Positions 16,041 to 22,677 of a stretch of DNA of 22,677 nucleotides are shown here, in pieces. Both the position numbers and the translations under genes were made by a program. The DNA comes from JBBQDZ01 sp038237515 (GTDB taxonomy: Bacteria > Actinomycetota > Thermoleophilia > Gaiellales > Gaiellaceae). Under the pieces are notes generated by a model. The model was not told the DNA's origin, did no database searches, and was given only the letters and a program-made list of their open reading frames with translations. Location of the stretch: the NCBI GenBank assembly GCA_038237515.1, contig JBBRYP010000068.1, positions 1 through 22,677 on the forward strand, read 5' to 3'. Every line of letters starts with the position of its first letter. The stretch's first letter is position 1.

Positions 16041-17314
16041 CGACTCGCCCGGTACCGGGCGGCCGCCTCTGCGTGATCGACGATTGGAACTGGGTAGCCG
16101 CCCGTGAGCAGCGGCCCGAACCGCCACGGCTCGTGGACGGCGGCGCCCGCCACACCACGCAGTTCCGGGATCCATCGCCTGACGTAGTCGCCCTCTGGGT
16201 CGTAGCGCCGGCCCTGGAGCGTGGGGTTGAAGATCCGCCCCGGCCGGGTGTCCACACCGGTTCCGGCCACCCACTGCCAGTTGCCCGTGTTCGAAGCGAC
16301 ATCGCCGTCGAGAAGCAGTCGCGCGAAGTGCGCGGCGCCCTCGCGCCAGTCGACGGCGAGGTCTTTCGTCAGGAACGAGGCAACGATCATCCGGGCGCGA
16401 TTGTGCATGAAGCCCGTCGCGGCGAGCTCGCGCATGCCTGCGTCGACGATGGGGTAGCCCGTCAGCCCTTCCTTCCACGCCGCGAGGCCCTCCGGATCGC
16501 TGCTCCAGTCGCGTGCGCGCGGGTTAAGGTCGCGCGCCGAGCTCCATGGGTTTGCGGCCAGGAGCTGCGCGTAGAAGTCCCGCCAGGCGAGCTGGCGGAT
16601 GAAGTCGGCGTTGCCCGAGCGGGTCGCGACCTCGAGTGGTGAGACGAGCCCGAGATGGAGCGCGACCGAAAGCTTCGAGGTCGCATCCGCAGCGAGGTCG
16701 TCGCGAACCTCCGTGTAGCGGGCGTCACCCGCGGTCAGCCAGCGCTCGAGCCGTGGACGCGCCTCCCGCTCGCCGCCCGCCGTCTCCGCCCGCGGGAGAG
16801 CGCCCGGCTCGATGCCGTCCGGGAGGGCGAGGCGCGCAGGTGGGCTCTCGAGCGCCCGCCACCGTGTCGCAGCCCAGGCACGGTGGTACGGCGTGAACAC
16901 GCGATAGCAGTCGCGGCCCGAGGGCGTGACTGTGCCTGCCGGGAGGACGGTGACACCGGGGAAGAAGCGCACCTCGACCTGCTCGCCGAGGCGCTGCTCG
17001 CGCGTACCCGCGTACGTCGTGACATCCTCGGCCATGAAGACCGCCTGCGCACCGCTCTCCCTGACCACCCTGGCCGTTTCGGCGACGACGTCTCCGCGCC
17101 GCACGACCAGAGCGGCCCCCATGCCTCTGAGCGAGCAATCGAGGTCGTGCAGCGCGGCGGCGAGGAGCATCGACCTCCGCTCCGAGCTGGCGAGCAGCCG
17201 ATCCTCGAGCACGAACAGCGGCAGGACACGATCCGCCTCGCGCGACGCGGCCGAGAGCGCAGGGTTGTCGTGCACGCGCAGGTCGCGAGTGAACAGGACG
17301 ACGGCACAGCGCAT
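16037..17314 (-). CDS. phrB: Class I deoxyribodipyrimidine photolyase
   Basis: A 425-residue enzyme repairing UV-induced cyclobutane pyrimidine dimers with blue light. The N-terminal antenna domain starts CAVVLFTRDLRVHDNPAL. The FAD domain contains SKLSVALHLGLVSPLEV, FIRQLAWRDFYAQLL, TGYPIVDAGMRELAATGFMH, NRARMIVASFLTKDLAVDWR and DGDVASNTGNWQWVAGTG, then RIFNPTLQGRRYDPEGDYVR. The Asn of SNTGNWQW corresponds to the residue facing the flavin N5 in CPD photolyases. Length is normal. Start ATG 17314; the stop overlaps the convergent heliorhodopsin remnant by 3 bases. It is last in the minus-strand operon, 91 bases after the SRPBCC gene, so it should fall under the CarH-type promoter at 21.17 kb. 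Confidence 0.93.
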   Translation of the reverse strand: MRCAVVLFTRDLRVHDNPALSAASREADRVLPLFVLEDRLLASSERRSMLLAAALHDLDCSLRGMGAALVVRRGDVVAETARVVRESGAQAVFMAEDVTTYAGTREQRLGEQVEVRFFPGVTVLPAGTVTPSGRDCYRVFTPYHRAWAATRWRALESPPARLALPDGIEPGALPRAETAGGEREARPRLERWLTAGDARYTEVRDDLAADATSKLSVALHLGLVSPLEVATRSGNADFIRQLAWRDFYAQLLAANPWSSARDLNPRARDWSSDPEGLAAWKEGLTGYPIVDAGMRELAATGFMHNRARMIVASFLTKDLAVDWREGAAHFARLLLDGDVASNTGNWQWVAGTGVDTRPGRIFNPTLQGRRYDPEGDYVRRWIPELRGVAGAAVHEPWRFGPLLTGGYPVPIVDHAEAAARYRASR

Positions 17315-17405
17315 TGCTCAGCGCCCGGGGGTGTCGAGGAAGGCGACGTCCGTCATGGTTCCGGCTCGAGCAGGGCGCCGACGCGCTTCGCGCCGTGCGT
17401 CGGCC

Positions 17406-17837
17406 TCACGCGTTCAGCGCAGCCTGCATCCCCGCCGTCGCTCGTTTCCCGACCCGGTTGAAGATGAGTTGCATGACCGGGTCGAGCAGCCGGCCGAGGC
17501 CGCCGAATGAGAGCAGGGCGTCGTAGTGGACGCTCGATCCGTGCTCCGCGGGCTCGACGGTGATCGTGTCCCGCGAGACGAAGCCGGGACGCTGAGCCTC
17601 GAGCACGACCCGGATCGGGTGCTCGTAGGCGGCGACCGTGTAGCGGAGCGGCATGTCACGCCCGGCGAAGCGCGCGACGAGGTCGAACGACGAGCCGTTG
17701 CCGATCGGGCCTTCGTCGACGCGTTTGGCGGCGCTCACGCTCGGATCCCAGAGGCGGGCGTTCGAGAAGTCGGCCATGTAGGCGAACGCCTCCTCCGGCG
17801 GGAGCCGCGACTCGATCGTTGTCACGTAGCGGGCCAT
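17406..17837 (-). CDS. SRPBCC family (polyketide cyclase/START-like) protein
   Basis: A 143-residue protein beginning MARYVTTIESRLPPEEAFAY, with the family features ADFSNARLWDPSVSAAKRV, FAGRDMPLRYTV, RPGFVSRDTITVEP and a C-terminal amphipathic helix ending GMQAALNA. The fold forms a hydrophobic cavity for lipids or other apolar ligands. The start at ATG 17837 is fixed by a strong ribosome site (GGAAGGAG, 7 bases away) that lies inside the end of the upstream glycosyltransferase gene. The gap to that gene is one base, so the genes are co-transcribed. The ligand is unknown; a pigment or lipid carrier role would fit the cluster. Confidence 0.8.
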   Translation of the reverse strand: MARYVTTIESRLPPEEAFAYMADFSNARLWDPSVSAAKRVDEGPIGNGSSFDLVARFAGRDMPLRYTVAAYEHPIRVVLEAQRPGFVSRDTITVEPAEHGSSVHYDALLSFGGLGRLLDPVMQLIFNRVGKRATAGMQAALNA

Positions 17838-17838
17838 T

Positions 17839-19212
17839 TCAGACTCCTTCCACTCTAGTCGTGCGCAAGGGCCGGCTCCCGGCCCGTGCCGTCGTGCACC
17901 GATTCGCTCGCTTCCCTTGCCCGACCGTCGCCAGCAGTCGTGCTGCGAGTGCCGGTCCCGGCTTCGCGCGCAGCGCACGTCCGAGCGCCGCGGCCCGGGC
18001 GGGCTCCGGGCCGCGGAGCATGGTGTCGGCACGCCGGGCGATCTCCTGGGGGCCCGCCGTGTTGGGATCGAATGCATCGCCCACGCCCGCGCGGCGCACG
18101 TCCTCGGCTCCGGCGAACTGGTCGCTCGCGAAGGGCCCCACCAGCAGCGGGACGCCGGCATGTAGCGCTTCGGTGACGGTGTTGTTCCCGCCGTGGCAGA
18201 TGACGAGGTCGCAGAAGGGGAGAACCCCGACCTGCGGCAGGTAGGGGCGTACGAACAGCCGGTCGCCCTCGATGCCGTGGGCGCCGAGGTCGGCCACGCC
18301 GGACGCGAGAATCAGCGAGACCGGCCCTTCCTCGAAGGCGGTGACGATGCGTCTCAGGACGTCCTCACGGGTGGACATGAAGCTGCCGAGACTGGCATAC
18401 ACCCGCGGGCGAGGCAGACGCGCGATCTCGGCCGCGAGGGCAGGGTCGATCCGCTCGTGGTGCACGCAGGCTCCGATGAACCTCGCGCCCGCTGCCAGGG
18501 GACGGTGCCGGGCGAGCTCCGCCGGGTAGTTGATCAGGGTGAGCCAGGGCGAGCCCGCCGCAAACGGATCGGCCGCCGGCGCCGCATGCGGATTGAGCCG
18601 GTGAAGGGCGAGCCTGAACTCGACGGCGAACAGTTTCGAGACGTGGGCGCAGAGCGAGTGGAGCGCGGCGAGGTCGTTCGGTCGCACGCGGAGCGTGGCC
18701 GGGAAATACGGCGGCAGGCCGAAGAGCTCTCCCGGCACCGGCAGGGCGGAGGGGTGTCCCACGAGCAGCGAGGCGTACGGTCGCTCGAGTGCGCGGAGGG
18801 CGAGCGACGCCCCATAGGCGATCTGGTCGGAGAGGACGATCTCGGGCTGGAGCTCGTCGAGGATCGCTGCAAGCTGCTCCGTCACCGCGTCCGGTTGCCA
18901 GAGAAGATCGTTCAATCGCTGCTCGGCCTGGTGCCGCAGCGTTGCCACCGGCCCCTGCCGGGTCGCGGCGAAGAAGTCGGCGAGTTGCTCGGCTTCCGGC
19001 ACCGGCTGGTCGTCGGATCGAATCAAGCCGGGGTTGCTGCCGGGCCCGAGGGTGAGCAGGCGGTGCTCGAAGCCGTCGGCAGCGACCCGTGCCTCAAGTC
19101 CCGCGCCCGTCGCGACGACAACGTTCGCCCCGCGGGCGCGCAGCGCCTGTCCGACCGCTGACAGCGGGAGGTAGTGCGACGCGTAGTCGGGACTGACGAG
19201 GAGGGCGATCAT
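17839..19212 (-). CDS. GT1 (UGT/MGT-like) glycosyltransferase
   Basis: A 457-residue GT-B enzyme. The N-terminal acceptor domain starts MIALLVSPDYASHYLPLSAV and includes ILSDQIAYGASLALR. The donor domain has RPRVYASLGSFMSTREDV, VRPYLPQVGVLPFCDLVI, then CHGGNNTVTEALHAGVPLLV and GPFASDQFAGAEDV, the UDP-sugar-binding signature with its His and Asp-Gln pair. Macrolide, sterol and zeaxanthin (CrtX) glucosyltransferases share this layout. Its ATG overlaps the stop of the GT4 gene upstream (ATGA). In a CarH-type cluster a carotenoid or other apolar acceptor is plausible, but the sequence does not fix it. Confidence 0.88.
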   Translation of the reverse strand: MIALLVSPDYASHYLPLSAVGQALRARGANVVVATGAGLEARVAADGFEHRLLTLGPGSNPGLIRSDDQPVPEAEQLADFFAATRQGPVATLRHQAEQRLNDLLWQPDAVTEQLAAILDELQPEIVLSDQIAYGASLALRALERPYASLLVGHPSALPVPGELFGLPPYFPATLRVRPNDLAALHSLCAHVSKLFAVEFRLALHRLNPHAAPAADPFAAGSPWLTLINYPAELARHRPLAAGARFIGACVHHERIDPALAAEIARLPRPRVYASLGSFMSTREDVLRRIVTAFEEGPVSLILASGVADLGAHGIEGDRLFVRPYLPQVGVLPFCDLVICHGGNNTVTEALHAGVPLLVGPFASDQFAGAEDVRRAGVGDAFDPNTAGPQEIARRADTMLRGPEPARAAALGRALRAKPGPALAARLLATVGQGKRANRCTTARAGSRPLRTTRVEGV

Positions 19213-21161
19213 CGCGGATCGGCGGCCAGGCTGTAGATCTCCGCTAGCGCAGATGCCATCGGCTCGATCGCGAAGCGTTCCCGGACGAGCGCTGCGGCCC
19301 GGCCTGCCCGGTCCTCGTCGTCCGCGAGCAGCGCCGCCCGGTAGAGACCGGCCCGAAGCGTGTCGACGCGACCGGGCTCGACGAGCACTCCGGAGTCGGG
19401 CTCGAGATAGCTGTCCGGCCCGCCGCCAGCCGGTGCGACGACCGCGAGACCGCTCGCGAGTGCCTCGAGGATCGCGACACCGAACTCCTCCTTTGCGCTC
19501 GCGCACGCGTACACGCCGGCCGGAGCCACCGCGTCGCCCAGGCCGTGCCGCCCGATCGCGAGCAGATGGGCGATGTCTTCGTGGGGACGACTGCCCAGAA
19601 GCAGGAGGCCCGATCGAACCGCGGGATGACGCCCTGCGACGCGGTCGATCTCGGAGATCACGGCTCGCTCCTCCGCGCTCGGCCGATCGAGATCCCCCCC
19701 GACGAGCACGAGGTTGAAGCGCGCGACGAGCGTCGGGTCGTCGCCCCAGGCTTCGACCAGCCTCGGAAACCCCTTGACCGGATGGAAGCGGCCGACGGAG
19801 ATGATCAGCGGCAGGCCGAAGCGGCTGTCGCCGAGAGCGGCGACAGAAGACACGAGGTCCGAAGCGATCGGGGGGAGATCTGTCTTGGGGCGAGAGACGG
19901 CGTCGAGCGCCCGCTCGAGCGGATCGAGCGAGATCCCCTCGGGGATGCTGGCCGTCCGGCGGGGGACGAGGCGGCGTCCGACGAGCCGCTCGAGCTCCGC
20001 GTGGCCGCCGGCGCGGGGAAGGGTCACGACCTGATCGGCGCGGGCGGTCAGCTCGTCCACGAGCCGGAGGCGGAAAAGATTGTGCTCACGCGACTCGGCT
20101 TCGGCGAATGACCCGCGCGTGAGACGGCGGGTCCGCTCGGCTTCTGCGATCAGCCCATGGGGGTCGGGCGCCAGGGTGAAGACGGTACGAACGCCCGCGC
20201 GCCGCAGCGCGCGCGCCGCCGCGAACGTTGACGCGTCGGCGTAGCGCAGGTGAGCGACGTCGATCGGCTCCGCCGCCAGGGTCGCTGCGAGCGCGCGCTC
20301 GATTTGGACGCGGTGCTCCCACATCTCGCTCACGGGCACCTGCTCGATCGGGCCGAATGGGAGGCGGGTGATCGATGCGCCGGGGCCGAGCGGCTCGTCG
20401 ATCGTCCGGGCCGGGTCTCGAGGCCGCGCGATGATCAACGACTTCTCGACGTCCGGCCGGCGGCCGAGCTCTCGGGCGAGCTGGACGAGCACGGTGACGA
20501 CACCACCGCCGTCTCCGGAGCCTGCGACCTCGAGCTCGGCGTCGACGCGCCCTCGGAGGAGGATCTGGGCGACACTGAGCCGATCGCCCGCTCGATGCGT
20601 CCGTGCCCGGTGCAACCCATCGAGTGTCCGCGCCGCCTCGGGATGGTTCACCAGTGAGAGCGTCTCGACGAGACGCGACCACCCGTCGCCGGTCGAGCAC
20701 GCGGCGAGGGCACGACGGATCTCGAGCCCGACTCGCTCGCCGGCCCGAGCGCTCCACTGCTCCAGGGCCACCTGGGCGGGCATGGCGGGGAAGTCGCCCT
20801 CGGCGACGATCCGTGCGAGCGCAGGGATTGCCGCGTCGACGGGCGTGCGCCTCGCGAGCGCCCACAAGGCCTGCTCGCGGAGGTCGCACTCGTCGAGAGC
20901 TGAGACCAGCGTGTTCTCGACGGCGCGACCCGGCGCCGCCGAGAGCGCGTGCAGGCTGAGCATGGCTGCGAGGCGATCACCATCGTCGATCAGTCGAATC
21001 AGCGCTCCGGCGACGCGTTCGTCCGTCGCGACTGGACGCCGGAGAAGCTCCGCGGCGGCCACCGCCGACAGGATCTCGCCGGCGGCAACGGCGTCGAGGG
21101 CCTTCGCGACGGTGGCCGAGGGCGGCGCCACGTGCGGTGTAAAGGCGGCGACGGAGCTCAT
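19209..21161 (-). CDS. GT4 glycosyltransferase with N-terminal helical (HEAT-like) domain
   Basis: A 650-residue protein of two parts. Residues 1 to about 205 are alpha-helical, with repeating blocks of 30-40 residues (DRLAAMLSLHALSAAP, LREQALWALARRTPVDAAI, PALARIVAEGDFP), which resemble HEAT-like repeats. From about 215 a GT-B glycosyltransferase follows, with GDGGGVVTVLVQLARELGRR, IDVAHLRYADASTFAAARAL, PLIISVGRFHPVKGFPRLVE and the donor-site EEFGVAILEALASGLAVVAP. Ordinary GT4 enzymes have 370-480 residues, so the extension is unusual; it may bind a partner or the membrane. ATG 21161 lies 8 bases after a TATAGT -10, so the mRNA is probably leaderless. It is the first gene of the operon that ends with the photolyase. 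Confidence 0.85.
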   Translation of the reverse strand: MSSVAAFTPHVAPPSATVAKALDAVAAGEILSAVAAAELLRRPVATDERVAGALIRLIDDGDRLAAMLSLHALSAAPGRAVENTLVSALDECDLREQALWALARRTPVDAAIPALARIVAEGDFPAMPAQVALEQWSARAGERVGLEIRRALAACSTGDGWSRLVETLSLVNHPEAARTLDGLHRARTHRAGDRLSVAQILLRGRVDAELEVAGSGDGGGVVTVLVQLARELGRRPDVEKSLIIARPRDPARTIDEPLGPGASITRLPFGPIEQVPVSEMWEHRVQIERALAATLAAEPIDVAHLRYADASTFAAARALRRAGVRTVFTLAPDPHGLIAEAERTRRLTRGSFAEAESREHNLFRLRLVDELTARADQVVTLPRAGGHAELERLVGRRLVPRRTASIPEGISLDPLERALDAVSRPKTDLPPIASDLVSSVAALGDSRFGLPLIISVGRFHPVKGFPRLVEAWGDDPTLVARFNLVLVGGDLDRPSAEERAVISEIDRVAGRHPAVRSGLLLLGSRPHEDIAHLLAIGRHGLGDAVAPAGVYACASAKEEFGVAILEALASGLAVVAPAGGGPDSYLEPDSGVLVEPGRVDTLRAGLYRAALLADDEDRAGRAAALVRERFAIEPMASALAEIYSLAADPR

Positions 21162-21169
21162 CGAGCAAG

Positions 21170-21212
21170 ACTATACAGAAGCTGAATCTTCTCTGTACAA
21201 TCTTGATACAGT
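21170..21212. promoter_or_regulatory. Second divergent promoter with 11-bp CarH-type repeats
   Basis: The ACA of TATACA, TGTACA and GATACA falls at 21175, 21197 and 21208, exactly 22 and 11 bp apart. The missing register position (21186) holds AATCTT, a degenerate copy similar to that at 11893 in the carH promoter. A minus-strand -10 TATAGT (complement of 21170-21175) lies 8 bases before the GT4 start, with TTGTAC about 19 bases upstream as a poor -35. On the plus strand TACAGT at 21207-21212 is the same candidate -10 as in front of carH. This matches the carH operator in sequence and spacing, so both transcription units here are probably CarH targets. Confidence 0.65.
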
Positions 21213-21239
21213 GATCGCAAAGGATCTCTTCGTTTCACG

Positions 21240-22613
21240 ATGATCTACCGCCGCGACCATCCAATACCGCACGACGCCGAGACGGCGTTCGACTGGCACG
21301 GGCGCGAGGGCGCGATCGAGCGGTTACTGCCGCCGTGGCAGAACGTCCGCGTCGTGGAGACGACCGGCGGGATCGCCGATCCCGGCTCGGAGGTCGAGCT
21401 CGAGACGGCATTCGGCCCGATCCGAACGCACGTGCGAGCGAGGCACGTCGACTACCGGGCGGGCCGGTCGTTCTCCGACGAGCTCGTGAAGGGGCCCTTC
21501 CCCCGCTGGGTTCACGTTCATGCGGTCGAGCCCGAAGGCGAGGCAGCGCGGCTTGTCGACACCGTCGACTTCCAGCTGCCGCTCGGGCCGATCGGCCGGC
21601 TCGCCTCGCCCCTGGCACTGCGCGAGCTCGAGCGGATGTTCGCCTTCCGCCAGGGTCGTGTGGCCGACGATCTCGGCCGGCATTCCCGGTACGCGGACCG
21701 GCCGAGGATGCGGGTCGGCGTCACGGGGCAGTCGGGGCTGATCGGCACGCGGCTCGCCTCCTACCTGCGCACCGGCGGCCACGAGGTCGTTCCGCTGGTC
21801 CGGCGGCCGGCGCAGCCGAACGAGATCACCTGGGATCCGGCCGGTGGAGTGCTCGAGCCGGCTGACCTGGAGGGGCTCGATGCGATCGTCCACCTCGCGG
21901 GCGAGAGCGTCTCCGGCCGCTGGACGGCGAAGCGCAGGCAGGCGATCCTCGAGTCGCGTGTGGACGGGCTACGGCTCCTGCGCGCGGCGATGGGCGCGAG
22001 CACGGACGGTCCGCGGATCCTGCTCGCCGCCTCGGCGATCGGCTGGTATGGGCCTGACCGCGGAGACGAGGAGCTGGACGAGAAGAGCGCCGAGGGGGGT
22101 GGGTTCCTGGCCGGCGTGTGCCGCGCCGCCGAGGACGAGCTCCGGAAGGCGTCCGCCGACGGCATCAGGACGATCCCGATGCGGCTCGGAATCGTCCTCC
22201 ACCCGCGGGGAGGCGCCCTCCGGCGGATGCTCCTGCCGGCGCGCCTCGGCCTCAGCGGGCCGATCGGCACGGGCCGCGGCTGGTGGAGCTGGATCGATCT
22301 CGAGGACGTGCTCGGTGCAGTCGAGCACCTCCTCCACTCCGGCCTCGAGGGCCCGGTCAACGTCGTCGCGCCCGCGCCCGTGCAGCAGCGGGAGTTCGCC
22401 CGGACACTCGGCCGTGCCCTGCGGCGGCCGTCGTTCATGCCGCTACCCGCGGTCGCCGTGCGAATGATGTTCGGCGAGATGGGCCGCGAGGTGCTGCTCG
22501 CCTCCCAGCGGGTGAGGCCGACGAGGCTCGAAGAGGACGGCTTCGGCTTCCTCCAGCCCGAGCTCGAGAATTCCCTGCGAGCGATGCTCGGCCGCGGCTC
22601 CGAGAGCCGCTGA
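21240..22613 (+). CDS. TIGR01777-like epimerase fused to an N-terminal SRPBCC domain
   Basis: A 457-residue fusion. Residues 1-150 form an SRPBCC-type domain (MIYRRDHPIPHDAETAFDWH start; HVDYRAGRSFSDELVKGPF; WVHVHAVEP; PLGPIGRLASPLALRELERM). From residue 157 an SDR epimerase domain follows, with TGQSGLIG at 162-169, LDAIVHLAGESVSGRWTAKR, ILLAASAIGWYGPDRGDEEL, IPMRLGIVLHPRGGAL and GWWSWIDLEDVLGAVEHLL, all typical of the TIGR01777 (YfcH/SulA-like) family. Known two-domain members have the same order. The biochemical role is unsettled. It is divergent from the GT4 operon and shares its CarH-type promoter region; AAGGA about 16 bases upstream is a weak ribosome site. Confidence 0.88.
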   Translation: MIYRRDHPIPHDAETAFDWHGREGAIERLLPPWQNVRVVETTGGIADPGSEVELETAFGPIRTHVRARHVDYRAGRSFSDELVKGPFPRWVHVHAVEPEGEAARLVDTVDFQLPLGPIGRLASPLALRELERMFAFRQGRVADDLGRHSRYADRPRMRVGVTGQSGLIGTRLASYLRTGGHEVVPLVRRPAQPNEITWDPAGGVLEPADLEGLDAIVHLAGESVSGRWTAKRRQAILESRVDGLRLLRAAMGASTDGPRILLAASAIGWYGPDRGDEELDEKSAEGGGFLAGVCRAAEDELRKASADGIRTIPMRLGIVLHPRGGALRRMLLPARLGLSGPIGTGRGWWSWIDLEDVLGAVEHLLHSGLEGPVNVVAPAPVQQREFARTLGRALRRPSFMPLPAVAVRMMFGEMGREVLLASQRVRPTRLEEDGFGFLQPELENSLRAMLGRGSESR

Positions 22614-22648
22614 CCGGCGCCCCGCAACTTCTCAAGCTGCAGCTCCTC

Positions 22649-22677
22649 AGGCGGACTCGAACCGTTTGGCCCCTCCT
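22649..22677 (-). repeat. Diverged third copy of the T-arm-like repeat (cut by window end)
   Basis: Of 29 aligned bases 23 match the 34-bp repeat, including the 14-base core CGGACTCGAACCGT, in the same orientation as the other copies. The T-stem pairs only over three positions, so a functional tRNA is unlikely from what is visible. The rest lies outside the window. The 35 bases between it and the last gene hold no further feature. Confidence 0.5.

Noticed and set aside
17837..18161. N-terminal extension of the SRPBCC protein to 251 residues
   Set aside because: The extra part is antiparallel to nothing but overlaps the intact 3' end of the GT1 gene on the same strand in another frame; the ribosome site and family length fix the start at 17837.

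Overview
This is GC-rich (roughly 70%) actinobacterial DNA. The gene families present (a short F420-type deazaflavin oxidoreductase, DUF2254 and DUF4396 membrane proteins, a PPC-domain protein, GTG/TTG starts, 4-bp gene overlaps) suggest a soil actinobacterium, perhaps class Thermoleophilia. That placement is inference; no rRNA or other marker is present.

The window has two contrasting halves. Left, about 1-10,640, is an eroded mosaic. An IS5-like end truncates an ABC-transporter ATPase. A NarL/DesK-type sensor kinase and regulator pair carries several single-base insertions and a short internal inversion. Next come a cation-efflux (CDF) remnant, a truncated ISL3 transposase joined to the 3' end of a short-chain dehydrogenase, two or three apparently intact membrane-protein genes (4577-6987), a PPC-domain gene with an amber codon, a frameshifted membrane protein, and an FAD/Fe-S oxidase with a large in-frame deletion and an expanded hexanucleotide repeat. 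The half ends with a DUF433/DUF5615 toxin-antitoxin pair whose toxin contains an inverted 90-bp segment. Perfect 34-bp repeats resembling a tRNA T-arm lie at 9123 and 10560, and a diverged copy sits at the right edge of the window.

Right, about 10,745-22,613, is mostly intact and reads as a light-response island. A CarH-type MerR/cobalamin-binding regulator (11936-12823) keeps the Wx9EH and ExHxxG signatures of the B12 photoreceptors. It heads a run of genes joined by 4-bp overlaps: a conserved unknown, an NAD(P)-binding epimerase-like protein, a short CbiX chelatase, a phytoene-desaturase-like FAD oxidoreductase, and a severely shortened heliorhodopsin. A second operon on the minus strand encodes a GT4 glycosyltransferase with an unusual N-terminal extension, a GT1 glycosyltransferase, an SRPBCC protein and a class I DNA photolyase. 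A TIGR01777-like SRPBCC-epimerase fusion is divergent from it.

Both divergent intergenic regions carry TACA-type repeats in 11-bp register, as expected for CarH operators. The simplest model is that CarH with adenosylcobalamin represses these promoters in the dark and light releases them, co-inducing membrane or pigment modification and DNA repair. CbiX could help supply the cobalt cofactor. The regulon model is inference; the motifs and repeat spacing are visible in the sequence.
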